Source of the DNA: Levilactobacillus yonginensis
Lineage (GTDB): Bacteria; Bacillota; Bacilli; Lactobacillales; Lactobacillaceae
DNA: 64,000 bases
Direction of reading: 5' to 3'
Assembly: GCF_003946265.1 (NCBI RefSeq)
Contig: NZ_RHNO01000010.1
Location: 1 to 64,000, forward strand
Shown here: positions 25,050 through 34,484 of the stretch, in pieces
Position numbering within the stretch: the first letter of the stretch is position 1
Layout: each line of letters starts with the position of its first letter
Program-made: the position numbers and the translations under genes
The notes under the pieces: generated by a model
What the model was told of the DNA's origin: nothing
The model's input: only the letters and a program-made list of their open reading frames with translations
The model's database searches: none

Positions 25050-25188
25050 TGTTATAAACACCCCTCATGAAATTTACATCTATAAGAGTACCAATGTAAT
25101 GTGACAATCATGTAACAGCGCAATTGCAAAGCCGTTAAATGTCTTAAACAAAACGTTACTTTTCGCAATAAACTTGCAATTTAAGCGG

Positions 25189-25229
25189 TTTACTTGGTAA
25201 AATCTAACATAATTGGTAAGCAAGTTTAC
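25189..25229. promoter_or_regulatory. Candidate MerR-type operator dyads
   Basis: TTTAC-TTG-GTAAA (25189-25201) and GTAA...TTAC (25216-25229) are close inverted repeats in the gap between the NlpC/P60 and MerR starts. They could be autoregulatory sites for the adjacent MerR protein; only position and symmetry support this. Confidence 0.35.
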
Positions 25230-25250
25230 AAGCATGAGGAGGAGAACGCC

Positions 25251-25727
25251 GTGGCCAAATTTACGGAGGAAGTACGGGAATTCTTTGATATTCGTCGGTT
25301 GGTTTTTCGAATTGGGGAACTGGCTGCGATGACCGATGTGTCGGCTAGACAGCTGCGTTACTGGGAAAAGAAGGGGCTCATTGCGTCCGAAGAACGAGAA
25401 GATGGCCAACAGGCTCGGGTCTACACCTTTAAAACCTTCGTTCGGGTTTCAATGATTAAGTACTACTTGGATACCGGTTATACGCTCGCCGCAGCTGGGA
25501 AATTGGCCGCTGAACGGCAAGATCGGGTGCAATACATTCATCGCTTTATTACAAGGGGCATGCGGGGAATGGCCCAGGTGGATGGCCAAATGGCGATTAA
25601 TCTTGGCCCGTTCGATGAGACACAAACGTTGATGGCACTGATTCCGGAGGCGGATACTGACGCCGTTCGTTACAAATTACTATCAAATGAAGAGGCTCAA
25701 CGGGTCACACAAAACACACCGGCATAA
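25251..25727 (+). CDS. MerR-family transcriptional regulator
   Basis: 158 aa with GTG start at 25251 after GAGGAGGAG. The N-terminal winged helix is FRIGELAAMTDVSARQLRYWEKKGLI (about 22-47). The C-terminal helix is short with no obvious Cys metal site, so it does not look like a metal or redox sensor of the MerR/CueR type. Co-transcription with neighbours is not evident; a terminator follows. Target genes unknown; divergent NlpC/P60 is a candidate. Confidence 0.85.
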   Translation: MAKFTEEVREFFDIRRLVFRIGELAAMTDVSARQLRYWEKKGLIASEEREDGQQARVYTFKTFVRVSMIKYYLDTGYTLAAAGKLAAERQDRVQYIHRFITRGMRGMAQVDGQMAINLGPFDETQTLMALIPEADTDAVRYKLLSNEEAQRVTQNTPA

Positions 25728-25781
25728 ATCGTAAAATTACAGCGTAAGTTACTTATGTTACAAATGAAATATTTCTTCATT

Positions 25782-25817
25782 AGGTTCTGGGATAAATGTC
25801 TTAGAACCTTTTTTTAT
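25782..25817 (+). terminator. Intrinsic terminator
   Basis: AGGTTCT (25782-25788) pairs with AGAACCT (25803-25809), followed by seven T. Confidence 0.8.
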
Positions 25818-25906
25818 TGCCACGTTTAGTTAACTGAATTTCCACCAAATTTCCTTGGCATATATCTGGCCGATATACTATACTTTAGGTCGAGGAGTTG
25901 AAGAGC

Positions 25907-26443
25907 ATGTATGATTTGTTCGTTTTGGGTCAGTTAATGGATCAAGACATGACGGGCTATCAGCTACGAAAGGCGTTAAAAGCAGTCGTTGGTACTGAAC
26001 AAACGATGAGCTATGGGGTGCTGTATCCGTTGCTGGAACGTTTAGCCACGGCGGGGTCTTTGCAGCTGACTACTGAACAGACGGTTGCCCGAACCAAAAA
26101 ATGGGCAGCTATTACGGAAACCGGCCGACGTTCCTTTCATCAGCTGGTTCTGACGCCAGTCGTCATTAATAAGCAGGCTCAGTTGATGTTTCAAATAAAA
26201 TGCAGTTGTTTACACCTATTAAAGACTGCGGAAAAGGTGACCATTCTCCAGGATTTTCAAGCGTTTACGCGGGAACAATTAGCACAGCTGCGTGAGATTC
26301 AAGCATATTTCAAGGATCGACCACGGATGCAACCCAATGATGTGGTCGATGAATTACAGATCAATCAGTTACAACAATTAAGAGCACAGGCGCAGGCGGA
26401 TTGGATAACCACCCGGCTAGCGTCTTTGGCTGAGGGAGAGTAA
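25907..26443 (+). CDS. PadR-family transcriptional regulator
   Basis: 178 aa. ATG 25907 has CGAGGAG upstream. The N-terminal winged helix (LGQLMDQDMTGYQLRKALK...MSYGVLYPLLERL, about 6-50) is PadR-like. The C-terminal dimerisation helix region includes LREIQAYFKDR. It ends two bases before the MFS drug transporter gene with the ribosome site GAGGGAG inside it, so it most likely controls that transporter, as PadR proteins often do. Confidence 0.87.
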   Translation: MYDLFVLGQLMDQDMTGYQLRKALKAVVGTEQTMSYGVLYPLLERLATAGSLQLTTEQTVARTKKWAAITETGRRSFHQLVLTPVVINKQAQLMFQIKCSCLHLLKTAEKVTILQDFQAFTREQLAQLREIQAYFKDRPRMQPNDVVDELQINQLQQLRAQAQADWITTRLASLAEGE

Positions 26444-26445
26444 GC

Positions 26446-27891
26446 ATGGCAGGGAAGAACTTTACGAATGATCCACAAATCCAACAACATCGTTGGTGGA
26501 TTTTGGTGGCAGTATGTTTGTTTATTTTTATGTCGACGTTGGATGGTAGTATCGTTAACATTGCCTTACCCGTAATGAGCAAGGACATGGCGATTCCCAT
26601 GAACCAAGCAGAGTGGGTGGTTTCCATCTACTTAATTATTATTTGTGCGTTATTGCTATTATTTGGGAAGTTGGGGGATACTCGCGGAAAAATCCGTATC
26701 TTTAAGCTGGGGTCTGTCCTCTTTACCGTGGGGTCATTGCTCTGTGGATTCAGTGTTAGCTTGCCGTTCCTATTGGGCGGTCGCGTAGTTCAAGCCGTGG
26801 GTGCGGCAATGACCATGGCGACCAGTAACGGCATTATTACAGAAGTTTTTCCTTTTAGCGAACGCGGACGAGCTTTGGGGATGATTGGGTCCTTTGTTGC
26901 TTTGGGGAGTATTGCTGGTCCAGGAATTGGCGGAATCATCCTGGCCCACCTCAGTTGGGGATATATTTTTTGGATTAACGTGCCTGTCGGAATCCTGGCT
27001 CTTTTGCTGGGACAACGAATTTTGCCCCGTGATTTGATTGTGACCAAAGAGGCCATCGATATTCCTGGTGCAAGTTTGTTTGCCGTATTGATGGTGAGCC
27101 TGTTTGCCGGCGTCTTTATTGGCCAGGAGGTTGGATTTGGGCGACCACTGATTCTCGGTCTATTTGCCATTGCGGTGCTCTCTTTGATTTTCTTCGTTCG
27201 CGTTGAGTTGCGCGTGGCTGATCCAATCTTGGCATTGCATTTATTTCAGAATAAAGAGTTTTCTATCAGTATTCTATGTGCCTTCCTGATTTTTGTGGCG
27301 AACTTTTTCTTCAACGTCATTGCACCGTTCTACCTAGAAAATGCTCGGGGAATGGCCGCTAATTACGCTGGGTATGCGTTGATGACCTTTCCCATTGTCC
27401 AAGTGGTTGTGGCACCAATTGCCGGTAGTGTTTCGGATAAGATTGGGCCTGAACGATTGACGTTTGTCGGACTGATGCTCATTTCAATCAGTCAAGTTGG
27501 GTACATGTTAGCCAATCTCGTGACGCCGTTGTGGGTCTTCATGTTCTTCATTGGGTTAGTTGGCTTGGGTAACGGGATCTTCATGTCACCAAATAATACG
27601 ATTGTCATGAGTTCGGTGCCGGTTCAAAATTTAGGGGTTGCTGGGAGTATCAATGCTCTAGCCCGAGAACTGGGCATGGTTATTGGTATTTCCATCGCCA
27701 CGACGGTCCTCTTCTCGGCGATGGGGCACTATGCAGGCCATCACGTGACCGCCTATTTACCTAGCCATCCTGAGATCTTTATCGCTGGTATGCGGGTAGC
27801 GTTCATGGTTTCTCTGGCCATTTGCCTGGTCGCCACGGTTATTACGGGCTGGCGAATGTTTAGCCACCGGTCGGGCAAACTGGCTGAGTAA
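26446..27891 (+). CDS. MFS multidrug transporter, DHA2 (EmrB/QacA) family
   Basis: 481 aa with about 14 membrane segments. DHA2 signatures: SIVNIALPVMSKD (segment 1 motif D1), LLFGKLGDTRGKIRIF (motif A), GGRVVQAVGAAMTMATSNGII (motif B) and GSIAGPGIGGIIL (motif C, drug antiporters). It is a proton-driven exporter of toxic compounds in the cytoplasmic membrane. It is coupled to the PadR regulator gene. A bidirectional terminator follows. Substrate unknown. Confidence 0.93.
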   Translation: MAGKNFTNDPQIQQHRWWILVAVCLFIFMSTLDGSIVNIALPVMSKDMAIPMNQAEWVVSIYLIIICALLLLFGKLGDTRGKIRIFKLGSVLFTVGSLLCGFSVSLPFLLGGRVVQAVGAAMTMATSNGIITEVFPFSERGRALGMIGSFVALGSIAGPGIGGIILAHLSWGYIFWINVPVGILALLLGQRILPRDLIVTKEAIDIPGASLFAVLMVSLFAGVFIGQEVGFGRPLILGLFAIAVLSLIFFVRVELRVADPILALHLFQNKEFSISILCAFLIFVANFFFNVIAPFYLENARGMAANYAGYALMTFPIVQVVVAPIAGSVSDKIGPERLTFVGLMLISISQVGYMLANLVTPLWVFMFFIGLVGLGNGIFMSPNNTIVMSSVPVQNLGVAGSINALARELGMVIGISIATTVLFSAMGHYAGHHVTAYLPSHPEIFIAGMRVAFMVSLAICLVATVITGWRMFSHRSGKLAE

Positions 27892-27961
27892 GCAATTACC
27901 TGTTGTCAAAGACACAATCGCAGCCGGGAAAATCAGGTTAGTTAGACGATTAGCACACGTC

Positions 27962-27997
27962 AAAAAAGGCTCACCACAATTTTGTGGTGAGCCTTTT
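27962..27997. terminator. Bidirectional terminator between MFS and MMPL genes
   Basis: AAAAGGCTCACCACAA pairs perfectly with TTGTGGTGAGCCTTTT, with T tracts both ways. Confidence 0.92.
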
Positions 27998-28010
27998 AGG
28001 TTACATAAGC

Positions 28011-30764
28011 TTATTTAGCATCTTTGTCTTTCTTAGTAGGCCGGTCAGCGCGTCGTTGTCGACGGAACTGATGCGGCTTTTGGGCGGGAATGATAACTGA
28101 CAGTTTCCCGAACGAGGAGGCCATCAGTGGCAGTGCCAAGTTGAAAATGATTGCCGTGAAGATGGTAATCAGGGTAACCGCCGTTAACGTTTGTGATTCA
28201 GCGGCTAAGAGGCCGAGCACCCCGGCAATGATGATGAACAGGGAGTGCCGCATCGTTTGGCCAACTTCATGAATACCAGGAAGTAACCAATCGAGTAACG
28301 GTGCATCGTTCAACCGGTAACTCAACGCTAACTGGGTCAGTTCGACGACTGCGAGAACCGTCAGTGGGACAAATGCCAGCAGTGGAACCTGCCAGTTGAA
28401 GTCGCCATCGCCGGTCAACCACTTCATGATGAGGTGGGTCAGTTGGTAACTAGCCAACGTTGATGCCAGGAACGTTAAGAACCAGTAGCTGGCTTGCAAG
28501 AGCGAACGACTGAAGATGATCAGCAGGAGTAACGTAATGCCGAAGACTAACAGGAGCACTCTTGGTAGGTCGTGTTGGTATTGATTCTGGATGGTGGCCA
28601 TCGTGACTGGTTGACCAGTGAAGGTCAACGTTGAGCCTGCCAGGACGGTCCCGCGTAATTGACTAGTAGCTACCTGACGCAGTTGGTCCAAGGTTTCGGC
28701 CGTGTTTTTAGCGTTAGGTTCTTGTTTCAACGTAATCGTCAGGTACGTGGACTTCACATTTTGGTTCGTGAAGTTGGCCATGGATTGTTGGAAATCACCA
28801 CTTGCCAGTTGGGTTGGCGTGAGGTAGAGGGCCTTAGCAGCTTCAGACGTTTGCAAGCCACCCAGGTAGGTGTACATCTTGTTCAACGTCTTTTGCATGC
28901 TAACAACTTGCTTCCGAGAACTCTTCAGGCTATCGTTAACGGCCTTCAGGGTGTCGGCGTAATTACTCAAGTTGGAATGGGCGGTCGTTGCATCAGTATT
29001 TGACGTGTTAACACCCGTAGACAGGGTAGTCAACGTACTCAATGCTGAGTTTAACTCAGTGTTGACGGCGTTCAATTGGGCAATGTAGCTGGTAACCTTC
29101 TTGGAGGCACTGCTACTGCCGGAAGCACTTGAACGGGATAAAGCACTTTGTAAGGATGTTTGTAACGTGCTGCTGTCGCTGACCAAGCCATTGGTTTTGG
29201 TGGTCAGTGATTGAAGTCGTTTAACTTCCTTATTTAAGTCCTTTTGACGTAGGTTGGAGCTGTCAGACTTCAGATCGTTACGAACGGTCCCAAGTTGTCC
29301 AACAACACCAGTCAAGTCTTCGTTCAACGTGCTCAACTGATTGGAAACGTAGTACTGGGTGATTGGTTGACCACCAGGTTGTGTGACCGACGTAACGGAA
29401 GCAACTCCAGGTTGAGCCCGTAACTTCTTGGTTAAATTATCTAATTGGAACAGTTGATTTTGATTGTCCAAGCGCTTGTTGGTTTGCAGGTAGAGGGTCA
29501 CAGGAGTGGCCTTTCCTTGACCAAAGTGTGCGCTTAATACCCGAGCACCCTGCACGGCTTGATTATTCGGAATATCTTGCGAGTTGCTGTAGCTTAATTG
29601 ATTACGGTAACCATAGGCAAATGGACCGGCAAGGTAGAGGACAGCCAGAACGGCAATCCATGGTTGCCAGAGACCAAAGCGGGCAAGACTATGCCAAAGC
29701 TTGTGATCCTTGAGAGCTGGCCGCGTTTTCTTTGGCCAGAACAGGCTGCTACCCAGCATCCCGGTAAAGACGGGAATCAGAGTGACACTGGCAATCCCGG
29801 TAATGGCAAAACCAATCCCGAGTAAGCCAAAGGCCCGAATGGTTGAGAAGTCGAAGAGCATTAAGCTTCCAAATGCTAAGGTTAATGTCAGGGTGCTGAT
29901 CAGGATCCGGTAACCCAGGTTTTGCACAACTTCTGTCGTAGCAATCTGACTGGCTTCACCATCATCAACGCGGTTCCGTAGTTCACGGAAGAACCAGAAG
30001 CTCGTCAGAAGGGTGAAGAGGCTGATACCCATCAACAGGAAGATCGGCGTAAATTCAGAGTACGCGAAGTTCCAGTGGTAGGCCAGGTTAGTTGCCAAGC
30101 TCAGTGTGGAGATATAACTGATTAAAATGGCTAGGAACGTGATGATAGGGGCAATGATTGAGGCGAATAAAATCCCCATGGCAACTAAGGCAATCAGTAA
30201 CGTCATCAGGATAACAATTAAAGTGTACGATGCAATGTGTTCATTGGCTGCGTCACTAACGATTTCAGGACTCGTTACGTAGGTGTTCAAGCCAATGGTC
30301 GAAATCTGACTGGAAAGTTGATCGGTGATTTGCCGAACAGTTCCTTGATTATGACTGACCTCTAGCTGAACAACTTCGGTCGACTGGTCCTTAGAGAAAA
30401 GTTGCGGTCTAGCGGTTGGTGTATTCGTCATCGTGGTAACTTTCTTGACGCCGTAATACGTCGAACGCTTTTGCAATTCCGTTACAGACTTGTCAATTGC
30501 ACTAAGTTGCTTAGTGGTTAACTTGCCGTCCGGGTTATTGTAGACCGCATTCACGGTGTAGGTCCCGTTTAAATTACGCCCCCAAGTGTTCTTGATCTGG
30601 GTCGCTTTTACGGGTTGACTCGTATTTGCCAATTGTGGCTGGCCATCATACTGAATGATGGTGCTGACGTTTGGTAGGGTAATAATGGCCGCAAAGACCA
30701 CGATCAACCAGAATACGAGTGCAAAAATTCGGTTGTGGTGAAGCTTTCTTATCCGTTCTTGCAT
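28011..30764 (-). CDS. MMPL-family (RND-type) membrane transport protein
   Basis: 917 aa: one N-terminal membrane segment, an external domain of about 150 residues, a five-helix bundle (about 175-370), a long second external domain (about 390-720), then five more helices (about 735-890) and a basic tail (RRQRRADRPTKKDKDAK). The second external domain contains a Ser/Thr/Leu-rich stretch with heptad-like spacing (coiled coil, about 465-620). MMPL proteins export lipids or hydrophobic compounds. It is transcribed convergently with the MFS gene. Cargo unknown. Confidence 0.88.
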   Translation of the reverse strand: MQERIRKLHHNRIFALVFWLIVVFAAIITLPNVSTIIQYDGQPQLANTSQPVKATQIKNTWGRNLNGTYTVNAVYNNPDGKLTTKQLSAIDKSVTELQKRSTYYGVKKVTTMTNTPTARPQLFSKDQSTEVVQLEVSHNQGTVRQITDQLSSQISTIGLNTYVTSPEIVSDAANEHIASYTLIVILMTLLIALVAMGILFASIIAPIITFLAILISYISTLSLATNLAYHWNFAYSEFTPIFLLMGISLFTLLTSFWFFRELRNRVDDGEASQIATTEVVQNLGYRILISTLTLTLAFGSLMLFDFSTIRAFGLLGIGFAITGIASVTLIPVFTGMLGSSLFWPKKTRPALKDHKLWHSLARFGLWQPWIAVLAVLYLAGPFAYGYRNQLSYSNSQDIPNNQAVQGARVLSAHFGQGKATPVTLYLQTNKRLDNQNQLFQLDNLTKKLRAQPGVASVTSVTQPGGQPITQYYVSNQLSTLNEDLTGVVGQLGTVRNDLKSDSSNLRQKDLNKEVKRLQSLTTKTNGLVSDSSTLQTSLQSALSRSSASGSSSASKKVTSYIAQLNAVNTELNSALSTLTTLSTGVNTSNTDATTAHSNLSNYADTLKAVNDSLKSSRKQVVSMQKTLNKMYTYLGGLQTSEAAKALYLTPTQLASGDFQQSMANFTNQNVKSTYLTITLKQEPNAKNTAETLDQLRQVATSQLRGTVLAGSTLTFTGQPVTMATIQNQYQHDLPRVLLLVFGITLLLLIIFSRSLLQASYWFLTFLASTLASYQLTHLIMKWLTGDGDFNWQVPLLAFVPLTVLAVVELTQLALSYRLNDAPLLDWLLPGIHEVGQTMRHSLFIIIAGVLGLLAAESQTLTAVTLITIFTAIIFNLALPLMASSFGKLSVIIPAQKPHQFRRQRRADRPTKKDKDAK

Positions 30765-30964
30765 ATGTAGTCTGAGTCCTCTCTATGTAATCAATTTCCC
30801 GCCGTGCAAGCAGGGTGTAGTCCATGTTTAATTTTACCATAATAGGAAAAATTGGGGCTGTTTTCAGGTGGATTTAAGAAAAGTTAAGAAACTCTTTAGT
30901 TGACTTAAAATTCTTAACCGGTAAAGTAGGGAATCGCGAATTCAATTAGAAAGAAGCGAACACC

Positions 30965-31207
30965 ATGTCAAAACACCATCAATCTTATCAAAGTCCCTTC
31001 GCAGCAATGTTGACGGAACAACGTTTTCCCTTTGCCAGTCAATTGGCAGCTAAGGCCCACCTTGACCCCAGCCAAGTTATGTTCGCTTACTTACAGATCA
31101 CAGCAAACGTGCCCACGACGTTAGCAGCCGTTCCCCGCCAAAAAGAAATCGACCGACGGTTCCAGCAATTTTTGACGGACGCTGCTAAGCCAGTGACTGA
31201 TGATTAA
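30965..31207 (+). CDS. Small hypothetical protein (80 aa)
   Basis: 80 aa, starting MSKHHQSYQSPFAAMLTEQR, with a GAAGCGAA ribosome site. No signal or membrane segment; two predicted helices around FASQLAAKAHLDPSQVMFAYLQ and RQKEIDRRFQQFLTDA. Divergent from the MMPL gene across 200 bp. I do not recognise a family. Coding is supported by frame, start context and ordinary codon use. Confidence 0.65.
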   Translation: MSKHHQSYQSPFAAMLTEQRFPFASQLAAKAHLDPSQVMFAYLQITANVPTTLAAVPRQKEIDRRFQQFLTDAAKPVTDD

Positions 31208-31349
31208 CAAGAGGCGAAATGGTTGAAGCAACGCGCGGTTTCGCGTAAACTGGATTAACCATTAAAAAGTTACTTAACAAACTAGACCAGCTGATTAAAA
31301 AATTGTGAGCTTATCGAGGTTCGGGTAGCCATGAAGGAGGAAGATACCT

Positions 31350-32327
31350 GTGTGTACCAGCATTTTACAGATTGCGAAGGACGGCAGCCACATTTTAGCG
31401 CGAACCATGGACTGGCACGCGCTATACGTGCAACCGCTCTTTGTTCCACGGGATTATCAGTGGGAGAGCGTGTACGATAATCATGTGCACACCAACAAAT
31501 ATGCCATGATTGGCGGTGGTGGCGCCCATCATCATGAAATTGATGTTTCTGATGGCGTCAACGAAATGGGGCTGAGCGTACAAAAGTTAACGTTTGCGAA
31601 CGGCTCCAACTTAGTTGACGAACCCACTTACGGCCAAGTCCACCTGGCACCTTACGAATTTTCCTTCTACTTGTTGGGCCACTACGCTTCCGTTGCTGAC
31701 ATCGAGGAACACATCGATGAAATTCAGTTGATGAGCGGCAAGTATGCCGTCAATGAGATCGGTGATTCCGAGCTCCATTTTGCTGTAGTCGATCGGACAG
31801 GTCGAACCGTGGTCATTGAACCGACCCATTTTCCCATGCGTGTTCGGGAGAATCCGTTGGGCGTGGTGACCAACAGCAAGGACTTTGAGTTACAGCTGGA
31901 ACGGCTGGGTCAGTACGTCAACTACACCGATGACTTTGAAGCGGGGACGTTACCGCTAAACGCGACACGGGTCTCCACCGGTCGTTTTTCCGGCAAGCCA
32001 GTTCCTAGCGGTTCCTTTACCCCGGGCGGCCGCTTTGTCCGGGCAGCATACTATAAAGAACGCGCCGACCTGCCAGTCGATGAGCCAGCAGCCATCGTCA
32101 GCGCGTGGCACCTCTTGAATAGTGTCACGGTACCGAAGAGTCATCAATACCGGCCAACTTATTCTGTTTATCGGGCGGCGACTTGCTGTGAGTCATTGAC
32201 GTATTATTTTCAACCGTACAACCGACTCGGTTTAGTCCAGTTGAAATTAACCCCAGAGATGTTGACTTGGACGGAACCAAAGTTCTACGAAGTTGCCAAC
32301 CAACTGACGGTCACACCACTTAACTGA
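31350..32327 (+). CDS. Choloylglycine hydrolase family (bile-salt hydrolase / penicillin V acylase-like)
   Basis: 325 aa with a GTG start (GGAGGA upstream), so the mature chain begins with nucleophile Cys2 (sequence MCTSI). Arg18, Asp21, Asn175 and Arg228 match the canonical catalytic positions. The position that is Asn82 in bile-salt hydrolases and Tyr82 in penicillin V acylases falls in QKLTFA and appears to be Thr81, fitting neither. It is a cytoplasmic N-terminal-nucleophile amidase; substrate could be bile conjugates, penicillin V or N-acyl homoserine-type amides. The 3' end overlaps the convergent YdcF gene by 8 bp. Confidence 0.88.
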   Translation: MCTSILQIAKDGSHILARTMDWHALYVQPLFVPRDYQWESVYDNHVHTNKYAMIGGGGAHHHEIDVSDGVNEMGLSVQKLTFANGSNLVDEPTYGQVHLAPYEFSFYLLGHYASVADIEEHIDEIQLMSGKYAVNEIGDSELHFAVVDRTGRTVVIEPTHFPMRVRENPLGVVTNSKDFELQLERLGQYVNYTDDFEAGTLPLNATRVSTGRFSGKPVPSGSFTPGGRFVRAAYYKERADLPVDEPAAIVSAWHLLNSVTVPKSHQYRPTYSVYRAATCCESLTYYFQPYNRLGLVQLKLTPEMLTWTEPKFYEVANQLTVTPLN

Positions 32328-33312
32328 TCAGTAAGAGCCATAGCACGTTGGCGGTCAAGAAACCAATCAACACGCCCCGGTGTAAACGGGGATGTAACAT
32401 AATGATGGCTAAAAATTCACGGGCCCAGGCCCCTGGTAAGTAAGACCAGCGCACGTGGGCTGGGTAGCCACCGATTCGAAGGCCAAGTTCACTAGCCAAA
32501 TGTTCAGCGCGGAATAAGTGATAGTTACTGGTGACAATAATGACTTTCCCACCGCCATCGGGTAATTGGGACCACAGCCGCTGACTGTATAAAATATTAA
32601 ACAAGGTGTTCGTGGCTTGGTTTTCTTCAATAATGTCCTTGGCATCCCAGCCATGGGCGACCAGATAAGCCGCCATTGCCGTCGATTCAGGACACGTTTC
32701 ATCAGGACCCTGTCCACCAGAAACAATAATGGTGGGCTTTTTTATTTGCCGTTGGGCAAACGCTAGTGCTGTATCCAAGCGACTGCCGAGCACGCGGCCA
32801 ATCTGGTCACCGTGTTGGAGGCCAGCTCCTAAGACGAGGAGGGTATCCGCCCGTTTAGCGCGCCACCAATCAGCACGCAAGGCGCCAAAGAGACTGGCAG
32901 CAAAAAGGATTCCCAGGTAGGTACTGAAGGCGGGGATGAAGGTTAACCACGGCCAAAATGAGGTGCCAAAATGGCCACTGTTTAGGCCGTACACCCACCC
33001 CACGGCAAGAATCACCCATAGCCAAACGCCAGCAATTAGACCGTACGTGAGGCGTTCCTGTTTCCGAACGACCAGGTGCGGGGCGTTTAAAATCAGAAGG
33101 AGGGTGAAGATGCCCAAGCCACCGACCAGTGCGATTAATACCCAACCGACGTGCGCCAACACCTGTGCCCAGAGGTGCTTAGAAAAGCTGGCGACGATGA
33201 TAATCAGGGCGCAGCTGACAGTGGTGACCACCGCACTGGTTAAGCCGCGGGGCTGCCAAAAGGTAAAGAGCGCAGTGAGACAGATTAGAAAAACGATGGT
33301 GCTAAGAACCAT
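32320..33312 (-). CDS. YdcF/SanA-like DUF218 membrane protein
   Basis: 330 aa. The N-terminal half has about five membrane segments. The DUF218 domain (about 160-300) begins with LLVLGAGL and carries SGGQGPDETCPESTAMAAYL, the NQATNT segment and VTSNYHLFRA. The family is linked to cell-envelope polysaccharide and antibiotic tolerance (SanA, YdcF), possibly binding nucleotide-linked precursors. ATG 33312 follows AAGGGGGTG. Function not assigned. Confidence 0.85.
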   Translation of the reverse strand: MVLSTIVFLICLTALFTFWQPRGLTSAVVTTVSCALIIIVASFSKHLWAQVLAHVGWVLIALVGGLGIFTLLLILNAPHLVVRKQERLTYGLIAGVWLWVILAVGWVYGLNSGHFGTSFWPWLTFIPAFSTYLGILFAASLFGALRADWWRAKRADTLLVLGAGLQHGDQIGRVLGSRLDTALAFAQRQIKKPTIIVSGGQGPDETCPESTAMAAYLVAHGWDAKDIIEENQATNTLFNILYSQRLWSQLPDGGGKVIIVTSNYHLFRAEHLASELGLRIGGYPAHVRWSYLPGAWAREFLAIIMLHPRLHRGVLIGFLTANVLWLLLIS

Positions 33313-33466
33313 TTTGGCACCCCCTTAAAGGTTAAGATTTATTGACACTTTCAGATTTTGTTATTTCTGGTGAAAATCTTGTTATAATGAGAAATACTGG
33401 CCTGTGTTCGCTGAATGCAGTGCACACACAATTAAGTCTATTATAACGGAAATCGGAGGGACCAGG

Positions 33467-34102
33467 GTGGCCAAACGGCGAAGAAAACCTAGGAATGCAA
33501 GAAAACGACGACCAAATTCTGCTAGAGCGACCTGGATTTTTGTCCTGGTCCTGCTGGTCTTGGGTGGTGGCATGTTGATGAAAGATCACATTCAAGCAGC
33601 AGTACAGCCACAACCAACCGCCCATCAAGTGACGGTTAAGTCGGTTTCTGGTGAGACGCCGGCGCAACAAGCGTTTATTCAGAAGGTCGCTACGCCAGCC
33701 GTAAAGGTTTACCGCAAAAACGGCCAGGTCCTGCCCAGCATCGTGATTGCCCAGAGTATTCTGGAATCGAGTTGGGGGACGTCTAAAATCTTTCAACAGG
33801 CGAATAACCCCTTTGGTATCAAGGGAAGTTATCACGGTAAGACCGGTTCGTTTGTGACGCACGAGTACGTGAATGGGGAACGTATCAAGATTCACGCTAA
33901 CTTCCGAATTTATCCCAGTTTAACGGTTGCCATCCAGGATCACGACAATGTCTTAAAGAGCCGCTACCTACCGCAACCAGCGAAGAATTATCAAGAAGCT
34001 TCGCAGAAATTGCAGGCGGGCGGGTACGCCACTGATCCCAATTACGCGCAAAAGCTTAACAGCTTGATTGTCAGCTATAAATTAAATCAATTTGATAAAT
34101 GA
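33467..34102 (+). CDS. Membrane-anchored GH73 N-acetylglucosaminidase
   Basis: 211 aa with GTG start at 33467 (GGAGGG at 33454-33459). A very basic N terminus (AKRRRKPRNARKRRPNSAR) precedes one membrane segment (about 23-38). The GH73 domain spans about 65-210, with catalytic Glu100 in AQSILESSWG and NNPFGIKG next. It hydrolyses beta-1,4 GlcNAc-MurNAc bonds in peptidoglycan from the outer face. It has no LysM or SH3 repeats, so the anchor alone positions it. Confidence 0.9.
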   Translation: MAKRRRKPRNARKRRPNSARATWIFVLVLLVLGGGMLMKDHIQAAVQPQPTAHQVTVKSVSGETPAQQAFIQKVATPAVKVYRKNGQVLPSIVIAQSILESSWGTSKIFQQANNPFGIKGSYHGKTGSFVTHEYVNGERIKIHANFRIYPSLTVAIQDHDNVLKSRYLPQPAKNYQEASQKLQAGGYATDPNYAQKLNSLIVSYKLNQFDK

Positions 34103-34126
34103 TGTGGCGTCGTTTGCCGCTTAACT

Positions 34127-34166
34127 AAGAAGGACCTGAGATACGTACGTATCCCAGGTCCTTCTT
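34127..34166. terminator. Intrinsic terminator
   Basis: AAGAAGGACCTG...GATAC pairs with GTATC...CAGGTCCTTCTT. It can act in both directions. Confidence 0.85.
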
Positions 34167-34179
34167 AACTTTAGTATGG

Positions 34180-34216
34180 GTTGTCGCTCTCCGGAGGCCA
34201 GTGATGTAGCCGGCTT
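34180..34216 (-). repeat. Remnant of a reverse module A
   Basis: GTCGCTCTCCGGAGGCCAGTG matches the left end of module A copy 1 (GTCGCACTCCGGAGGCCAGAG, 1102 on), then the similarity stops. It sits where the reverse partner of the module B at 34302 is expected. Confidence 0.6.
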
Positions 34217-34301
34217 CGATTGCGTTCGACACGATAGCCGTTGAAAATTTTACATGCACTGTTTTGTTTACAAGCAATTTGATGGTAGCGAAATACTGTG
34301 T

Positions 34302-34475
34302 AAGCCGAGAGGTCGCCAGATATGGGCTCAGGCGCGTCGTTCTTCTTAATCAGTAGGTGGTTTTCCTACTGGCTTAGAAGAAGACCAAGCTTGGAGACTC
34401 GGTACTTTCGAGGCTTCAAGTTGCGTCCGCACCGTTCCAGCCCATACCTGGCGACCGGTAAGGCGAGGGAGGACA
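34302..34475 (+). repeat. Module B copy 3 (forward)
   Basis: Nearly the same as module B copy 1, from CTGTGTAAGCCGAGAGGTCG on. Outer stem CCAGATATGGGCT/AGCCCATACCTGG; arms AGTAGG/CCTACT and CTTGGAG/CTTCAAG. The differences between copies keep most pairs. Confidence 0.85.
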
Positions 34476-34484
34476 CACAGTTTC

